Positions 8,225 through 16,129 of a stretch of DNA of 64,000 nucleotides are shown here, in pieces. The translations under genes were made by a program, and so were the position numbers. Within the stretch, counting starts at the first letter, position 1. Each line of letters begins with the position of its first letter. Location of the stretch: positions 434,001-498,000 of the forward strand of contig NZ_JAEUXJ010000004.1 in NCBI RefSeq assembly GCF_016775475.1. Direction: 5' to 3'. The notes below the pieces were generated by a model. The model saw only the letters and a program-made list of their open reading frames with translations, was not told the DNA's origin and did not search any database. The stretch comes from Belnapia mucosa. Its GTDB lineage: Bacteria > Pseudomonadota > Alphaproteobacteria > Acetobacterales > Acetobacteraceae.

Positions 8225-9298
8225 TCATAAGCCTGGGCCGGGATTGCGGCGGAACCGCGCCTCATCCCCGGCAAAGTCGCGGCGGTGCTCGCCCGCCAGC
8301 GCATCATGCGCAAGACCTTCGGCAACCGTGGAATGATGTGTACGAGAGGCAACGGATGCGTGACCGGGCGGCTCGGCCCCGGCATCCGGCAGGCCGGCGC
8401 GGCTGCCGCGCATGATCTCGATGAAGCCGAACAGCAGGAGGAGCTGGGCGAGCAGCATCTGGATGCCGGCCAGCAGGCGGATTCCGTCATCCAGCGGGAT
8501 GATGTCGCCATAGCCGACGGTCGAGAGGGTGACGACGCTGAAATGCAGCGCGTCGGAGAAGTCGATCCGGACCGGCCCCTGGGTGCTGGTATAGAGCGGG
8601 GCCGAGGACAGGCCGTCGGCGATGCGGTAGAGGCAGCCGAACACCACCGTCAGCAGCGCCCAGAGGCTGGAATAGGCGGCGATCGGCACCGCGAGGCGGG
8701 AGAGCCGGCGGGTCACGACGCGGAAGATCACGGCGATATCGACCAGCAGCCGCACCACATCGCCGACCGCGATGGCGCTGACCAGGCCGATCGCGCCCAT
8801 GGCGCAGATCAGCGCCACGCCCTGCCCCGCCGCATCCAGCCGGTTGATCGGCAGGCTGAGCGAGACCACGCCGACCAGCCCGGTCACCGCCAGCCAGCGG
8901 GCGAAGCGCGGCAGATGGGCGAGGTCGGCCGCCTCCTCCTCCTCGGCCCAGGCGCTGAGGACGCGGCGGCGGATGACGCAGGCCCCGACGAAGCCGAGGA
9001 TCGGCAACAGGAAGGCGATGGCCCGCGCCCAGTCCGTCGCGTCCGGGAAGCCGGCGCGGCCGAGCACGACGAAGAGGCAGGCATACATCGCCAGCCCGTT
9101 GGTGGTGCCGAGGGCGAATTGCGGCCCATGCGGGAAGAGCAGCGTGAGCGCCCCGATCGCCAGGGCCGAGGCGCCGAGCAGGACCAGCGGGAAGGTCCCG
9201 CCACGATCGGCGACGCCGCCGGCGACCAGCAGCATCAGGCCGAGCGACATCCCGAAGGCGGTGAGGAAGCCGCGCGGCGTGCGGCGGGCCCACCGCAT
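8225..9298 (-). CDS. Potassium channel family membrane protein
   Basis: 357 aa with about nine hydrophobic helices and, near residue ~255, the K+ selectivity filter TVGYGD followed by a last helix (LLAGIQMLLAQLLLLFGFIEIM). The fold is a two-helix ion channel pore preceded by an unusually long multi-helix membrane region. No RCK/TrkA-N regulatory domain follows; the C-terminal ~65 residues are polar and low complexity. The ATG at 9298 overlaps the TGA of the RidA-like gene (TGATG), which implies translational coupling; a GTG lies one codon upstream. Confidence 0.85.
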   Translation of the reverse strand: MRWARRTPRGFLTAFGMSLGLMLLVAGGVADRGGTFPLVLLGASALAIGALTLLFPHGPQFALGTTNGLAMYACLFVVLGRAGFPDATDWARAIAFLLPILGFVGACVIRRRVLSAWAEEEEAADLAHLPRFARWLAVTGLVGVVSLSLPINRLDAAGQGVALICAMGAIGLVSAIAVGDVVRLLVDIAVIFRVVTRRLSRLAVPIAAYSSLWALLTVVFGCLYRIADGLSSAPLYTSTQGPVRIDFSDALHFSVVTLSTVGYGDIIPLDDGIRLLAGIQMLLAQLLLLFGFIEIMRGSRAGLPDAGAEPPGHASVASRTHHSTVAEGLAHDALAGEHRRDFAGDEARFRRNPGPGL

Positions 9299-9657
9299 CA
9301 CCCGGCCGGCAGGGCGGCGATGCCGGTGATCTCGACCCGCCAGGCAGGATCGACCAGCGGCGCCTGGATGGTCATGCGCGCCGGCTTGGCCGCCGGATCC
9401 AGCCAGCGGTCCCAGGCGCGGTTCATGGCCGGGGCATCGGCGATATCGGCCAGGACCACGGTGATGGTGAGGAGATGCGCCTTGGAGGTGCCGGCCTCGG
9501 CCAGCAGGGCATCGATCTGGGCCAGGATGTCGGCGGTCTGGCCCTCGGCATCGAGGCTGCTGTCATCGGCCACCTGCCCGGCCAGATAGACCAGCCCGCC
9601 ATGGGCCACGGCGCCCGAGAGCCGCCCTTCCTCCGCCAATCGCCGAATTGTCATCAC
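9298..9657 (-). CDS. RidA family (YjgF/YER057c/UK114) protein
   Basis: About 119 aa, normal RidA length. The Arg needed for enamine/imine deamination is present in PARMTIQ, and the C-terminal VEITGIAAL matches the family. RidA proteins hydrolyse reactive enamines such as 2-aminoacrylate; several subfamilies have other roles. Tandem ATG codons at 9657 and 9654 could both serve as start. It is the upstream partner of the overlapping K+-channel gene. Confidence 0.85.
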   Translation of the reverse strand: MMTIRRLAEEGRLSGAVAHGGLVYLAGQVADDSSLDAEGQTADILAQIDALLAEAGTSKAHLLTITVVLADIADAPAMNRAWDRWLDPAAKPARMTIQAPLVDPAWRVEITGIAALPAG

Positions 9658-9818
9658 CCTTCTCCCCCTGCGTCATCGCGAGGGCGGAGCATAGGCCGCT
9701 GGCCGCAGGCGGGCCACAGGCTGAGGGAAGCGCCGCCGGCGGCGCAACGCAAGGCCTCCGGCTGCGTAAAGCCTGTTGACACGCCCCCGTGCTCCCAACC
9801 CCCAGGGAGATCATCCTC

Positions 9819-10787
9819 TTGTTCGAAAGCACTCCCCGTGCCGCCCCCGGCGACACGCAGACCCCCTTTGCGCGCCGGCTGCGGCCGGCCTTCCTCGCCA
9901 TCGCCTGGGCGCTCTCCTGCGTCATGCCGGATGCGGAGGCCGAAGCCCGCTCGGCGCGGCCCGCCGCAGCGCGCAGCCAGGCGAAGCCAGCCGCTGCAGT
10001 GGCTCGTCCCGTGGCCCGCCCCGTGGCCGCCCGCACCTCGGCCCGACCGATGCCGCGCCGCCAAGTGGCGGCCCGGCCGCGGCCGGCGCAGCAGGCACGG
10101 CCGGCGCCGGTCGTGCTGCCCACCACCACCGTCACGACCGCCCCCGGCCAGCCGAGCCCGACCGTCGCCGCCGCGCTGCATGGCGCGAGCCGGGTGACCG
10201 GCACCGATTCCACCCTGCTGCGCGCGATCGCCTGGCAGGAAAGCCGGTTCGGCCACCGCGCCCGCAACAGCGCCTCCTCGGCCCGCGGGCTGATGCAATT
10301 CACCGTCGCCACCTGGCTGGAGGTGGTGCGGGATTTCGGCCCGCGGCATGGGCTGGCGCGGGAGGCGGCGAGCCTCTCGACCGACCCGCAGACCGGCGCC
10401 ATCACCACCAAGCGGCCGCGCGACCTGCGCTACATCCTGGCACTGCGGGACAATCCCCGCCTCTCGGCGGTCATGGCGGCGGAGCGGCTGGCGCAGGAAC
10501 AGGCGGCGCTGCAGGCGATGCTCGGCCGGCCGGCGGGGCCGACCGAACTCTATGCCACGCATATGCTGGGCCCCTTCGGCGCGCGGCGTTTCCTGACAGA
10601 ACTGGACCGGGCGCCGGGCCGGCCGGCAGCGGACGTCCTCGGGGCGGACAGCATCGCCGCCAATCCGGGCGTCTTCCTCGAACGCGGCAGCGGGCGGCGG
10701 CTGAGCCTCGCCGAGGTGCATGCCGGCTTCGGGCGGATGCTGGCGGAGCAGCGCGAGCCGGCGCCGCTGACCCTGGCGGCGCGGTAA
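9819..10787 (+). CDS. Lytic transglycosylase-like (SLT) exported protein
   Basis: 322 aa from TTG 9819, which has an AGGGAG ribosome site 8 bases upstream; a GTG at 9789 is in frame but lies before that site. An N-terminal signal (RRLRPAFLAIAWALSCV) is followed by an Ala/Pro/Arg-rich linker to ~110 and then an SLT domain with catalytic Glu in AWQESRFGHRA and the family block RGLMQFTVATW. Lytic transglycosylases cleave the MurNAc-GlcNAc bond of peptidoglycan in the periplasm. The C-terminal ~100 residues may be a substrate or partner domain. Monocistronic. Confidence 0.85.
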   Translation: MFESTPRAAPGDTQTPFARRLRPAFLAIAWALSCVMPDAEAEARSARPAAARSQAKPAAAVARPVARPVAARTSARPMPRRQVAARPRPAQQARPAPVVLPTTTVTTAPGQPSPTVAAALHGASRVTGTDSTLLRAIAWQESRFGHRARNSASSARGLMQFTVATWLEVVRDFGPRHGLAREAASLSTDPQTGAITTKRPRDLRYILALRDNPRLSAVMAAERLAQEQAALQAMLGRPAGPTELYATHMLGPFGARRFLTELDRAPGRPAADVLGADSIAANPGVFLERGSGRRLSLAEVHAGFGRMLAEQREPAPLTLAAR

Positions 10788-10852
10788 TCCGCGCCTGCAG
10801 CTTGCTCATTTGTCGCTAAAGTCTTGCAAGGCGGGACAAGCTTGCGTAATCG

Positions 10853-10862
10853 GTGATATCAC
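10853..10862. promoter_or_regulatory. Perfect 10-bp palindrome upstream of the Trp-motif gene
   Basis: GTGATATCAC lies 33 bases before the ATG of the next gene, in the only moderately AT-rich stretch nearby. It could be half of an operator or chance; no matching second site was seen. Confidence 0.25.
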
Positions 10863-10895
10863 GAATACTTCACCAGGCTTGTTCCGGAGGACGGC

Positions 10896-11753
10896 ATGGA
10901 CGGCGGGAAGCAGCTGCTGACCCTGGCACCGGAAGGGTTGGGCTCCTTCGGCGAGGCCCAGAAGCCGGCCGAGGCTGCGCCCGTGCGGGAATCACCCTGG
11001 ATCAAGATCCTCCAGGGCGCCTCCGCCGCCACCACGCCCGAACAGCGCGAGGCTGCCTGGGCCAAGCTGATGCCGGGCGCCACCCCGCCTCAGGCCGAGC
11101 CGGTGCAGGACTCCGCCTGGACCAAGATGCTGCAGGGCGGCGCCGCGCCGGCCGAACCGGCGCCCGCCCCGGCCCCCGGCGGGGGTTGGGCGGCGCAGCT
11201 CAAGGCAAATGTCCAGCCGACCGGCGTGCTGAAGGCAGCCGAGGCGCTGCGCGAGTCCGGCTGGAGCCGGCTGCTCGGCGAAACCGCGCCCACCACGCCG
11301 GAGCCGGCGGCCCCCCAACCCGCCCCGATCGAGGCCCGGACGGCCCCCACCGTCGAGCCGCCCGCCATCCAACCACCTGCCGCCCCCCCGACCCCTTCGC
11401 CTGAACCCGCCGCGACCCGGCTCTTCGCCGAGGCGCTGACCCTACTGCGCGACCAGCTGCTGCGTGAGCGGCAGCGGGGCGATGCGGCGGAGGCCGAGGG
11501 CCGCACCCGGATCGCCGCCGCCGAGGCGCGGGCCCAGGCGGCCGAGACCCGGCTCGCCACCGCCGAGGCAGGGCTGCGCGAGGCCAAGGCGGCGCTGGAG
11601 AAGCGCGAGCATGCGCTGGCCGAATTCCAGGTGAAGCTCGGCGAGGCCGGACGCCGCGCCGAGAAGGCGGAGCGCGAGGCGCAGACGGCCCAGCAGTTCA
11701 ACCGCAAGCTCCGCAGCCGCGGCCTGATCGCCCGCATCCTGAACCAAGAGTAG
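10896..11753 (+). CDS. Unrecognised cytoplasmic protein with repeated Trp motifs and a coiled coil
   Basis: 285 aa, no signal peptide and no known domain recognised. The N-terminal half is Pro/Ala-rich and carries five short motifs of the type (E/D)-S/A-x-W-x-K/R-L-L-x-G around Trp 35, 55, 75, 98 and 123; the first three are exactly 20 residues apart. Residues ~185-275 form a long Ala/Glu/Arg-rich coiled coil ending in a basic GLIARILNQE tail. The layout suggests a scaffold with several docking motifs on a flexible arm. GGAGG precedes ATG 10896. Function unknown. Confidence 0.75.
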   Translation: MDGGKQLLTLAPEGLGSFGEAQKPAEAAPVRESPWIKILQGASAATTPEQREAAWAKLMPGATPPQAEPVQDSAWTKMLQGGAAPAEPAPAPAPGGGWAAQLKANVQPTGVLKAAEALRESGWSRLLGETAPTTPEPAAPQPAPIEARTAPTVEPPAIQPPAAPPTPSPEPAATRLFAEALTLLRDQLLRERQRGDAAEAEGRTRIAAAEARAQAAETRLATAEAGLREAKAALEKREHALAEFQVKLGEAGRRAEKAEREAQTAQQFNRKLRSRGLIARILNQE

Positions 11754-11757
11754 CCGC

Positions 11758-12609
11758 CTAGCCGGAGAGATGGCGGCGGCGGAGCAGCCGCGCCGCCAGC
11801 CCATCCACCGGGCCGAGCAGCACCGAGACCGCCCAACCCAGTCCTGCGCAAAGCACCACCGCCGGCCCGGCCGGCAGGTCGGCATGGAAGGACAGCAACA
11901 GCCCGCCGAAGCTGGCGAGGGCCGCGATTCCGACCGCCGCATAGGTCATGCCGCCCAAGGTCCGCGACCAGTGCCGCGCCGCGATGGCCGGCAGCATCAT
12001 CAGCCCCACCGCCATCAGCGTGCCCAGCGCCTGGAAGGCGGCCAGCAGGTTCAGCACCACCAACGCCAGGAAGCCGAGATGCCAGAGGGCACCGCGGGCA
12101 CCGACCGCCTGGGCGAAGCCCGGATCGAAGCATTCCAGCACTAAGGGCCGCCAGGCCAGCGCCAGCCCGGCGAGCGTCAGCGTCGCCGCCCCCGCCATCA
12201 GCAGCAGCGCCCCGTCATCCACGCCGAGCACGCTGCCGAAGAGCAGGTTGGTCAGCTCCACCGCCCCGCCGCGCAGCGAGACCATGGCGACGCCCGCCGC
12301 CAGCGCCACCAGATAGAGCGCGGCGAGCGAGGCATCCTCCCGCCCGCCCGTCGCGCGGGAGAGAGCGCCGGCGCCGAGCGCGACCAGCAGCCCCGCGACC
12401 AGGCCGCCCGCCGCCATGGCCGGCAGGGAGAGCCCGGCCAGCAGGAAGCCGGCCGCGACGCCGGGCAGGATGCCATGCGCCAGCACATCGGCGGTGAGGC
12501 TCATCCGCCGCAGCATCAGGAACAGGCCGAGCGGCGGCGCCGCGACCGAGAGGGCGAGGCAGCCCACCAGCGCCCGGCGCAGGAAGCCGTATTCGAGGAA
12601 GGGCTGCAG
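11758..12609 (-). CDS. znuB: Zinc/manganese ABC transporter permease (ZnuB/ABC-3 family)
   Basis: About 283 aa, with seven to nine membrane helices. RRMSLTADVLAHGILPGVAAG is typical of ABC-3 permeases that import Zn2+ or Mn2+. The family N-terminus (LQPFLEYGFLRRALV) is encoded, but no ATG, GTG or TTG precedes it: the first ordinary start is GTG 12567, which would remove half of the first helix. CTG 12609 or ATC 12612 (overlapping the znuC TGA) may be used, so the coordinate given is a guess. Immediately downstream of the ATPase gene and behind a Zur-like operator. Confidence 0.85.
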   Translation of the reverse strand: MQPFLEYGFLRRALVGCLALSVAAPPLGLFLMLRRMSLTADVLAHGILPGVAAGFLLAGLSLPAMAAGGLVAGLLVALGAGALSRATGGREDASLAALYLVALAAGVAMVSLRGGAVELTNLLFGSVLGVDDGALLLMAGAATLTLAGLALAWRPLVLECFDPGFAQAVGARGALWHLGFLALVVLNLLAAFQALGTLMAVGLMMLPAIAARHWSRTLGGMTYAAVGIAALASFGGLLLSFHADLPAGPAVVLCAGLGWAVSVLLGPVDGLAARLLRRRHLSG

Positions 12610-12611
12610 GA

Positions 12612-13340
12612 TCAGGCGGCGCAGGCCTCCGCCTGCTCGGCCCAGGCCTCGGCCATCATCCGGGCGCGGAGGCGGTTGGGGGCCGTCAGCACCTCGCCGG
12701 TCGGGCCCCAGGCGATGGGGTCGCGGGCGATCAGCAAGGTTTCGGGGAAGTCGCGCCGGACCAGGTCGAGGTCGTGCAGCACGGCGACCACGGTGCGGCC
12801 CTCGCCATGCCAGCGCTTCACCAGGGCCAGAAGCTCGGCGGCGGTGCGGGCATCGAGGGCGTTGAAGGGCTCATCCAGCAGGATCACCGGCGCGTCCTGC
12901 AGCAGCAGCCGGGCGAAGAGCAGGCGCTGGAACTGGCCGGCCGAAAGGCTGCCGACCGGACGCCGGGCGAAGCCGCCGAGGCCCACCGCCTCCAGCGCCG
13001 CCTCGGCCCGGTCGAGCCCGGCGCGGGGGATGACGCGGAAGGCACCCGTCTCGGCCCAGAGGCCGAACAGCACGACGTCGCGGCAGGCGAGCGGGAAGGC
13101 GCGGTCCAGCGCCGTGCCCTGGGGCAGCAGCGCGACCTGTCCGGCGGCACCCTCGATCCGGCCGGCATCGGGGCGGTGCAGCCCGGCCAGTGCGCGCAAC
13201 AGGGTGGATTTGCCGGCGCCATTGGGGCCGACCACGGCGGTGAGGCTGCCGGGGGCGAAGCGGCCGGAGAGGTGATGCACCGCGGGGCGGCGCTGATGGC
13301 TGACGGTGAGGTCGGCCAGCCGGATCTCGGCGGGGCTCAT
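12612..13340 (-). CDS. znuC: Zinc ABC transporter ATP-binding protein (ZnuC-type)
   Basis: 242 aa. Walker A GPNGAGKSTL (~40-49), the signature SLSAGQFQRLLFARL and Walker B VILLDEPFNA are all intact. It energises the ABC-3 permease encoded directly downstream. Zinc rather than manganese is inferred from the Zur-like palindrome ahead of the operon. The start ATG overlaps the TGA of a 39-codon reading frame (ATGA). No znuA-type periplasmic binding protein is encoded in the window. Confidence 0.9.
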   Translation of the reverse strand: MSPAEIRLADLTVSHQRRPAVHHLSGRFAPGSLTAVVGPNGAGKSTLLRALAGLHRPDAGRIEGAAGQVALLPQGTALDRAFPLACRDVVLFGLWAETGAFRVIPRAGLDRAEAALEAVGLGGFARRPVGSLSAGQFQRLLFARLLLQDAPVILLDEPFNALDARTAAELLALVKRWHGEGRTVVAVLHDLDLVRRDFPETLLIARDPIAWGPTGEVLTAPNRLRARMMAEAWAEQAEACAA

Positions 13341-13456
13341 GCCGCCATGGCCCAGGCAACGGCGAGCCAGAGCCCGGCCGCAACCGCCATTGCCAGCCCC
13401 AGGCGGGCGCCGGCGCCGGCAGCAAGGTCGAGGGGGTCGCGGAGGGGCCAGGACAT
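13337..13456 (-). CDS. Possible 39-aa single-helix membrane peptide before znuC
   Basis: MSWPLRDPLDL followed by a hydrophobic stretch (LGLAMAVAAGLWLAVAWAMAA) that would form one membrane helix. Its TGA overlaps the znuC ATG, which is the usual sign of coupled translation. The ATG lies at the very edge of the Zur-like operator; an upstream in-frame ATG at 13474 lies inside it. If the transcript starts within the operator, this frame would need leaderless translation, so it may instead be an untranslated leader. Confidence 0.4.
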   Translation of the reverse strand: MSWPLRDPLDLAAGAGARLGLAMAVAAGLWLAVAWAMAA

Positions 13457-13476
13457 GATGTTATGAGATAACATCA
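13456..13476 (-). promoter_or_regulatory. Zur-like operator
   Basis: A perfect inverted repeat of two 9-bp arms (TGATGTTAT and its complement ATAACATCA) around a 3-bp spacer GAG. The TGTTAT...ATAACA core matches the established Zur box of proteobacteria. It sits just ahead of the zinc ABC transporter genes and is far more AT-rich than its surroundings, which supports zinc-dependent repression of this operon. Confidence 0.85.
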
Positions 13477-13506
13477 CACCCCAGCCGCCGCTACCCCCTG
13501 GAACCC

Positions 13507-13530
13507 TGCCGCGGCTTGGCCGCGGAAGGG
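13507..13530. repeat. CCGCGG hairpin, copy A
   Basis: Stem CCGCGG / CCGCGG with a short loop, in the context TGCCGCGGCTTGGCCGCGGA. It lies downstream of the DUF892 gene and upstream of the zinc operon, where a terminator or insulator would fit, but there is no T-tract. Almost the same hairpin occurs at 23221-23245. Confidence 0.5.
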
Positions 13531-13598
13531 ATGCCGAAGCGCGGGGCACGAGCGCGAACCGCGCTCCCCGCGGAGCCGCGCAGTGGCTTCGTGGGGCC

Positions 13599-14138
13599 TT
13601 AGGAGGCCTTGCGCTTCGCGCCGCCCTTGGCGTCGTTCGCCGCCTCGCCAGCCTGCATCACCATCGGCATCAGGGCCGACTGGGTCAGCTCGGTCAGCTT
13701 GAGGTCGGTCTGCTTCTCCTCCTCGAGAATCTCGCCGAGGATCTGGCCGACCTTCTCCTCGCCGAGCGCCTTCGCCAGCGATGCGACGGTGCCGTAGGAG
13801 GCGATCTCGTAATGCTCGATCTTCTGGGTCGCGGCGACGATGACGATGTCGAGGATCGGTCCCTTCTCGTACTCCTCCAGCTCGTGCTGCGCTTCCTCGA
13901 CCAGGCCACGCATCGCCTCGCAGACCTTGCGGCCCGGGCGCGCGCCCATCTCGTCGAGGGCCTGCTCGACGCGCTCGACCTGGGACTGGGTCTGCTCGAC
14001 ATGCATGGTCAGCGCCTCGCGCAGCTCCGGCGCGGAGACCTTGCGGACGATGCGCTGCATGTTGCGGGCGCCCTGCTTCTCGGCGCTGTAGATGTCCTTC
14101 AGCTGGGCGACCAGCATCTCGCGGATCTCATTGTTCAT
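13599..14138 (-). CDS. DUF892/YciE-type ferritin-like protein
   Basis: 179 aa, almost wholly helical. The N-terminus (LKDIYSAEKQGARNMQRIV) and the later IEHYEIASYGT supply the Glu/His residues expected for a di-iron ferritin-like bundle. Family members are stress-induced cytoplasmic proteins of unclear reaction. The C-terminal ~20 residues are Lys/Ala-rich and flexible. Transcribed alone. Confidence 0.9.
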   Translation of the reverse strand: MNNEIREMLVAQLKDIYSAEKQGARNMQRIVRKVSAPELREALTMHVEQTQSQVERVEQALDEMGARPGRKVCEAMRGLVEEAQHELEEYEKGPILDIVIVAATQKIEHYEIASYGTVASLAKALGEEKVGQILGEILEEEKQTDLKLTELTQSALMPMVMQAGEAANDAKGGAKRKAS

Positions 14139-14214
14139 CCGGCATTCTCCATGGTGCGGTGATGCGGATGGAAAGGCCGGCGAGGCCCGGAGTTGCCTGC
14201 GTCACGGCAACGTC

Positions 14215-15108
14215 TCAACCACGCGAAGCCAGTGCGACACCGGAGAGCGTCAGGGCGAGCGCCAGCAGCTGCCGCGGCCCGAGCGCCTCGCCGAGCAGGG
14301 CCGCGCTGCCGAGCACGCCGATCACCGGGACGAGCAGCGAGCCGAGCGCCGCGGTTCCCGCCGGCAGCCGCTTCAGCGCCCGGAACCAGGCGAGATAGGC
14401 GAGGCACTGACCGATGACCGAAGCATAGAGCAGGCAGGCCCAGCCCAGCGGCCGGATCGCGGCGAAGCTCACCCGTTCGAAGGCCAGGGCCACCGCGGCG
14501 ACCGGCAGCATGCCGATGGCGATCTGCCAGGCGACCAGCGGCACCGGCGCCATGGCGACCGGGAAGCGCTTGGTCCAGATGGTGCCGCAGGCGAAGAGCA
14601 GCGCGGTGCCGAGGATGGCCAGCACCCCCGGCAGCTTCCCCGCCATCACCCCGGCATCGAGGTTGAGCCTTCCCGCCATCAGCAGCGTCACGCCCGAAAG
14701 CCCGAGGGCGAGGCCAGCGAAGCGCGGCCAGCCCGGCCGTTCGCCGAGGAAGGGCCAAGCGAGGATCGTCGCCCAGACCGGCATGGTATAGGCGATGATC
14801 GCCGCCTCCGAGGCATCGAGCCAGAGGATGGCGAGCGGCGCCAGGCCGAGCCAGGAGGTGACGTTCAGCAGCGCCGCCACTGCGAGCCGCCCCCATTGCT
14901 CCGGCCGGGGCAGCAGCGCCTCCCGCTGCGCCAGCGCGATCAGGGTGAGCAGCAGCACCGAGCCGGAGGCGGCGAGCGCCCGGAAGGCAAAGGGCGGCCA
15001 GTCCAGCATCAGCAGCTTCATGACCGGCCAGTTGAGGCCCCAGGCCACGGCGGTGATGCCGAGATAGCCGAAGACGGCGAGGCGGGCGGACGGTGCGGCC
15101 CCGCTCAC
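14215..15108 (-). CDS. EamA/DMT-family transporter
   Basis: 297 aa with ten predicted helices arranged as two EamA repeats (residues ~10-135 and ~150-290). The AWGLNWPVMK motif of helix 1 and YTMPVWATILAWPFLGERP at the end of repeat 1 are typical. EamA proteins usually export metabolites or amino acids; the substrate is unknown. Its ATG overlaps the stop of the upstream aldo/keto reductase gene (ATGA), so the pair is translationally coupled. Confidence 0.9.
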   Translation of the reverse strand: MSGAAPSARLAVFGYLGITAVAWGLNWPVMKLLMLDWPPFAFRALAASGSVLLLTLIALAQREALLPRPEQWGRLAVAALLNVTSWLGLAPLAILWLDASEAAIIAYTMPVWATILAWPFLGERPGWPRFAGLALGLSGVTLLMAGRLNLDAGVMAGKLPGVLAILGTALLFACGTIWTKRFPVAMAPVPLVAWQIAIGMLPVAAVALAFERVSFAAIRPLGWACLLYASVIGQCLAYLAWFRALKRLPAGTAALGSLLVPVIGVLGSAALLGEALGPRQLLALALTLSGVALASRG

Positions 15109-16073
15109 GCCAGCAGGGCCGCCATCCGTTCCAGCACCGGGGGCGGCAGGGGGCCGCGCTCGGCGGCGGCGATGGCGGCCTCCAGCTGGTCGAGCGAGGC
15201 GGTGCCGATCAGCGCCGTGCCCATCGCCGCCGGGGTGATGGCGAAGCGGATGGCGAGCTCGGCGAGGGAGGCGGCCTCCCCCGCCTCGACCAGCGGCAGC
15301 AGCCGCCGGGCATGGGCCAGGTCGGTGGCGTAGTCGGGGGCGGAGGCGATGGGCGCCACTTCCGGCATGGCGACCGGGTGGCGGGCGGCCTCGCCGGACA
15401 GGGCGCCGGCGGCGAGGATGCGGATGCCGATCAGCCCCACCCCCTGCCCCGAGGCCCGCTCACCGAGCCGGGCGAAATCCTGGCCCGGCAGCCCGGGCGG
15501 CAGGGTGCCGAGCCAGGAAGGGTTGAGGGCATTGTAAGGAATCTGCGCGGTGTCGAAGACCCCGGCTTCCAGCACCTGCCGCAGGGCCGGCGTGGCGCCG
15601 AGGGCGGTGATGCCGAGGAAGCTGCATTTCCCCCCATCCCGCAGGCGTTGCAGGGCCGGCACCGCCTCCGCCAGCACCTCCTCGACCGCATAGCCCTCCG
15701 CCACGCCGATCGGGTCGTGCAACTGGTACAGATCGACATGGTCGCGGCCGAGCCGTTGCAGGCTCGCCTCCAGCGAGGCGGTGATGGCGCCCGCGATGTC
15801 GCGCGGCGCGGCCTCTGGCAGGCGGATCTTGGTGCCCAGCACCGGCCGGGCGCCTAGGCTTTTCAGCACCCGGCCGAGATTCCGCTCCGAGGCGCCATTG
15901 CCATAGGCGGGGGCGGTATCGACATAGGTGATCCCGGCCTCCAGCGCCCGGGCGAGAGAGCGTTCCTGATCCGCCGCGCTGCCGCGGACCATCAGCCCGC
16001 CGACCGCGCCGGCGCCATAGCCCAGCACCGAGACCCTCAGCCCCGTCCGACCCAAGACCCGCTGTTCCATCAA
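15105..16073 (-). CDS. Aldo/keto reductase
   Basis: 322 aa TIM-barrel oxidoreductase. The catalytic tetrad is visible: Asp and Tyr in YVDTAPAYGNG, Lys in LGTKIRL and His in YQLHDP. The sequence resembles the group that includes L-fucose/galactose dehydrogenase-like enzymes, but the substrate cannot be assigned. First gene of a two-gene operon with an EamA transporter. Tandem ATG codons at 16073 and 16070 are possible starts. Confidence 0.9.
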   Translation of the reverse strand: MMEQRVLGRTGLRVSVLGYGAGAVGGLMVRGSAADQERSLARALEAGITYVDTAPAYGNGASERNLGRVLKSLGARPVLGTKIRLPEAAPRDIAGAITASLEASLQRLGRDHVDLYQLHDPIGVAEGYAVEEVLAEAVPALQRLRDGGKCSFLGITALGATPALRQVLEAGVFDTAQIPYNALNPSWLGTLPPGLPGQDFARLGERASGQGVGLIGIRILAAGALSGEAARHPVAMPEVAPIASAPDYATDLAHARRLLPLVEAGEAASLAELAIRFAITPAAMGTALIGTASLDQLEAAIAAAERGPLPPPVLERMAALLA

Positions 16074-16129
16074 GGCGCCCTCCCGGTTTAAGGGGGGGAG
16101 GATAGACGCCGCACGGCCCCTGGAAACCC

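Noticed and set aside
9730..9745. 16-bp perfect GC palindrome downstream of nothing obvious, upstream of the RidA-like gene
   Set aside because: Made only of G and C without loop or T-tract; expected now and then by chance in DNA of this composition.
9776..9781. TTGACA promoter -35-like hexamer before the lytic transglycosylase gene
   Set aside because: No -10-like sequence occurs at a suitable distance; the downstream bases are C-rich.
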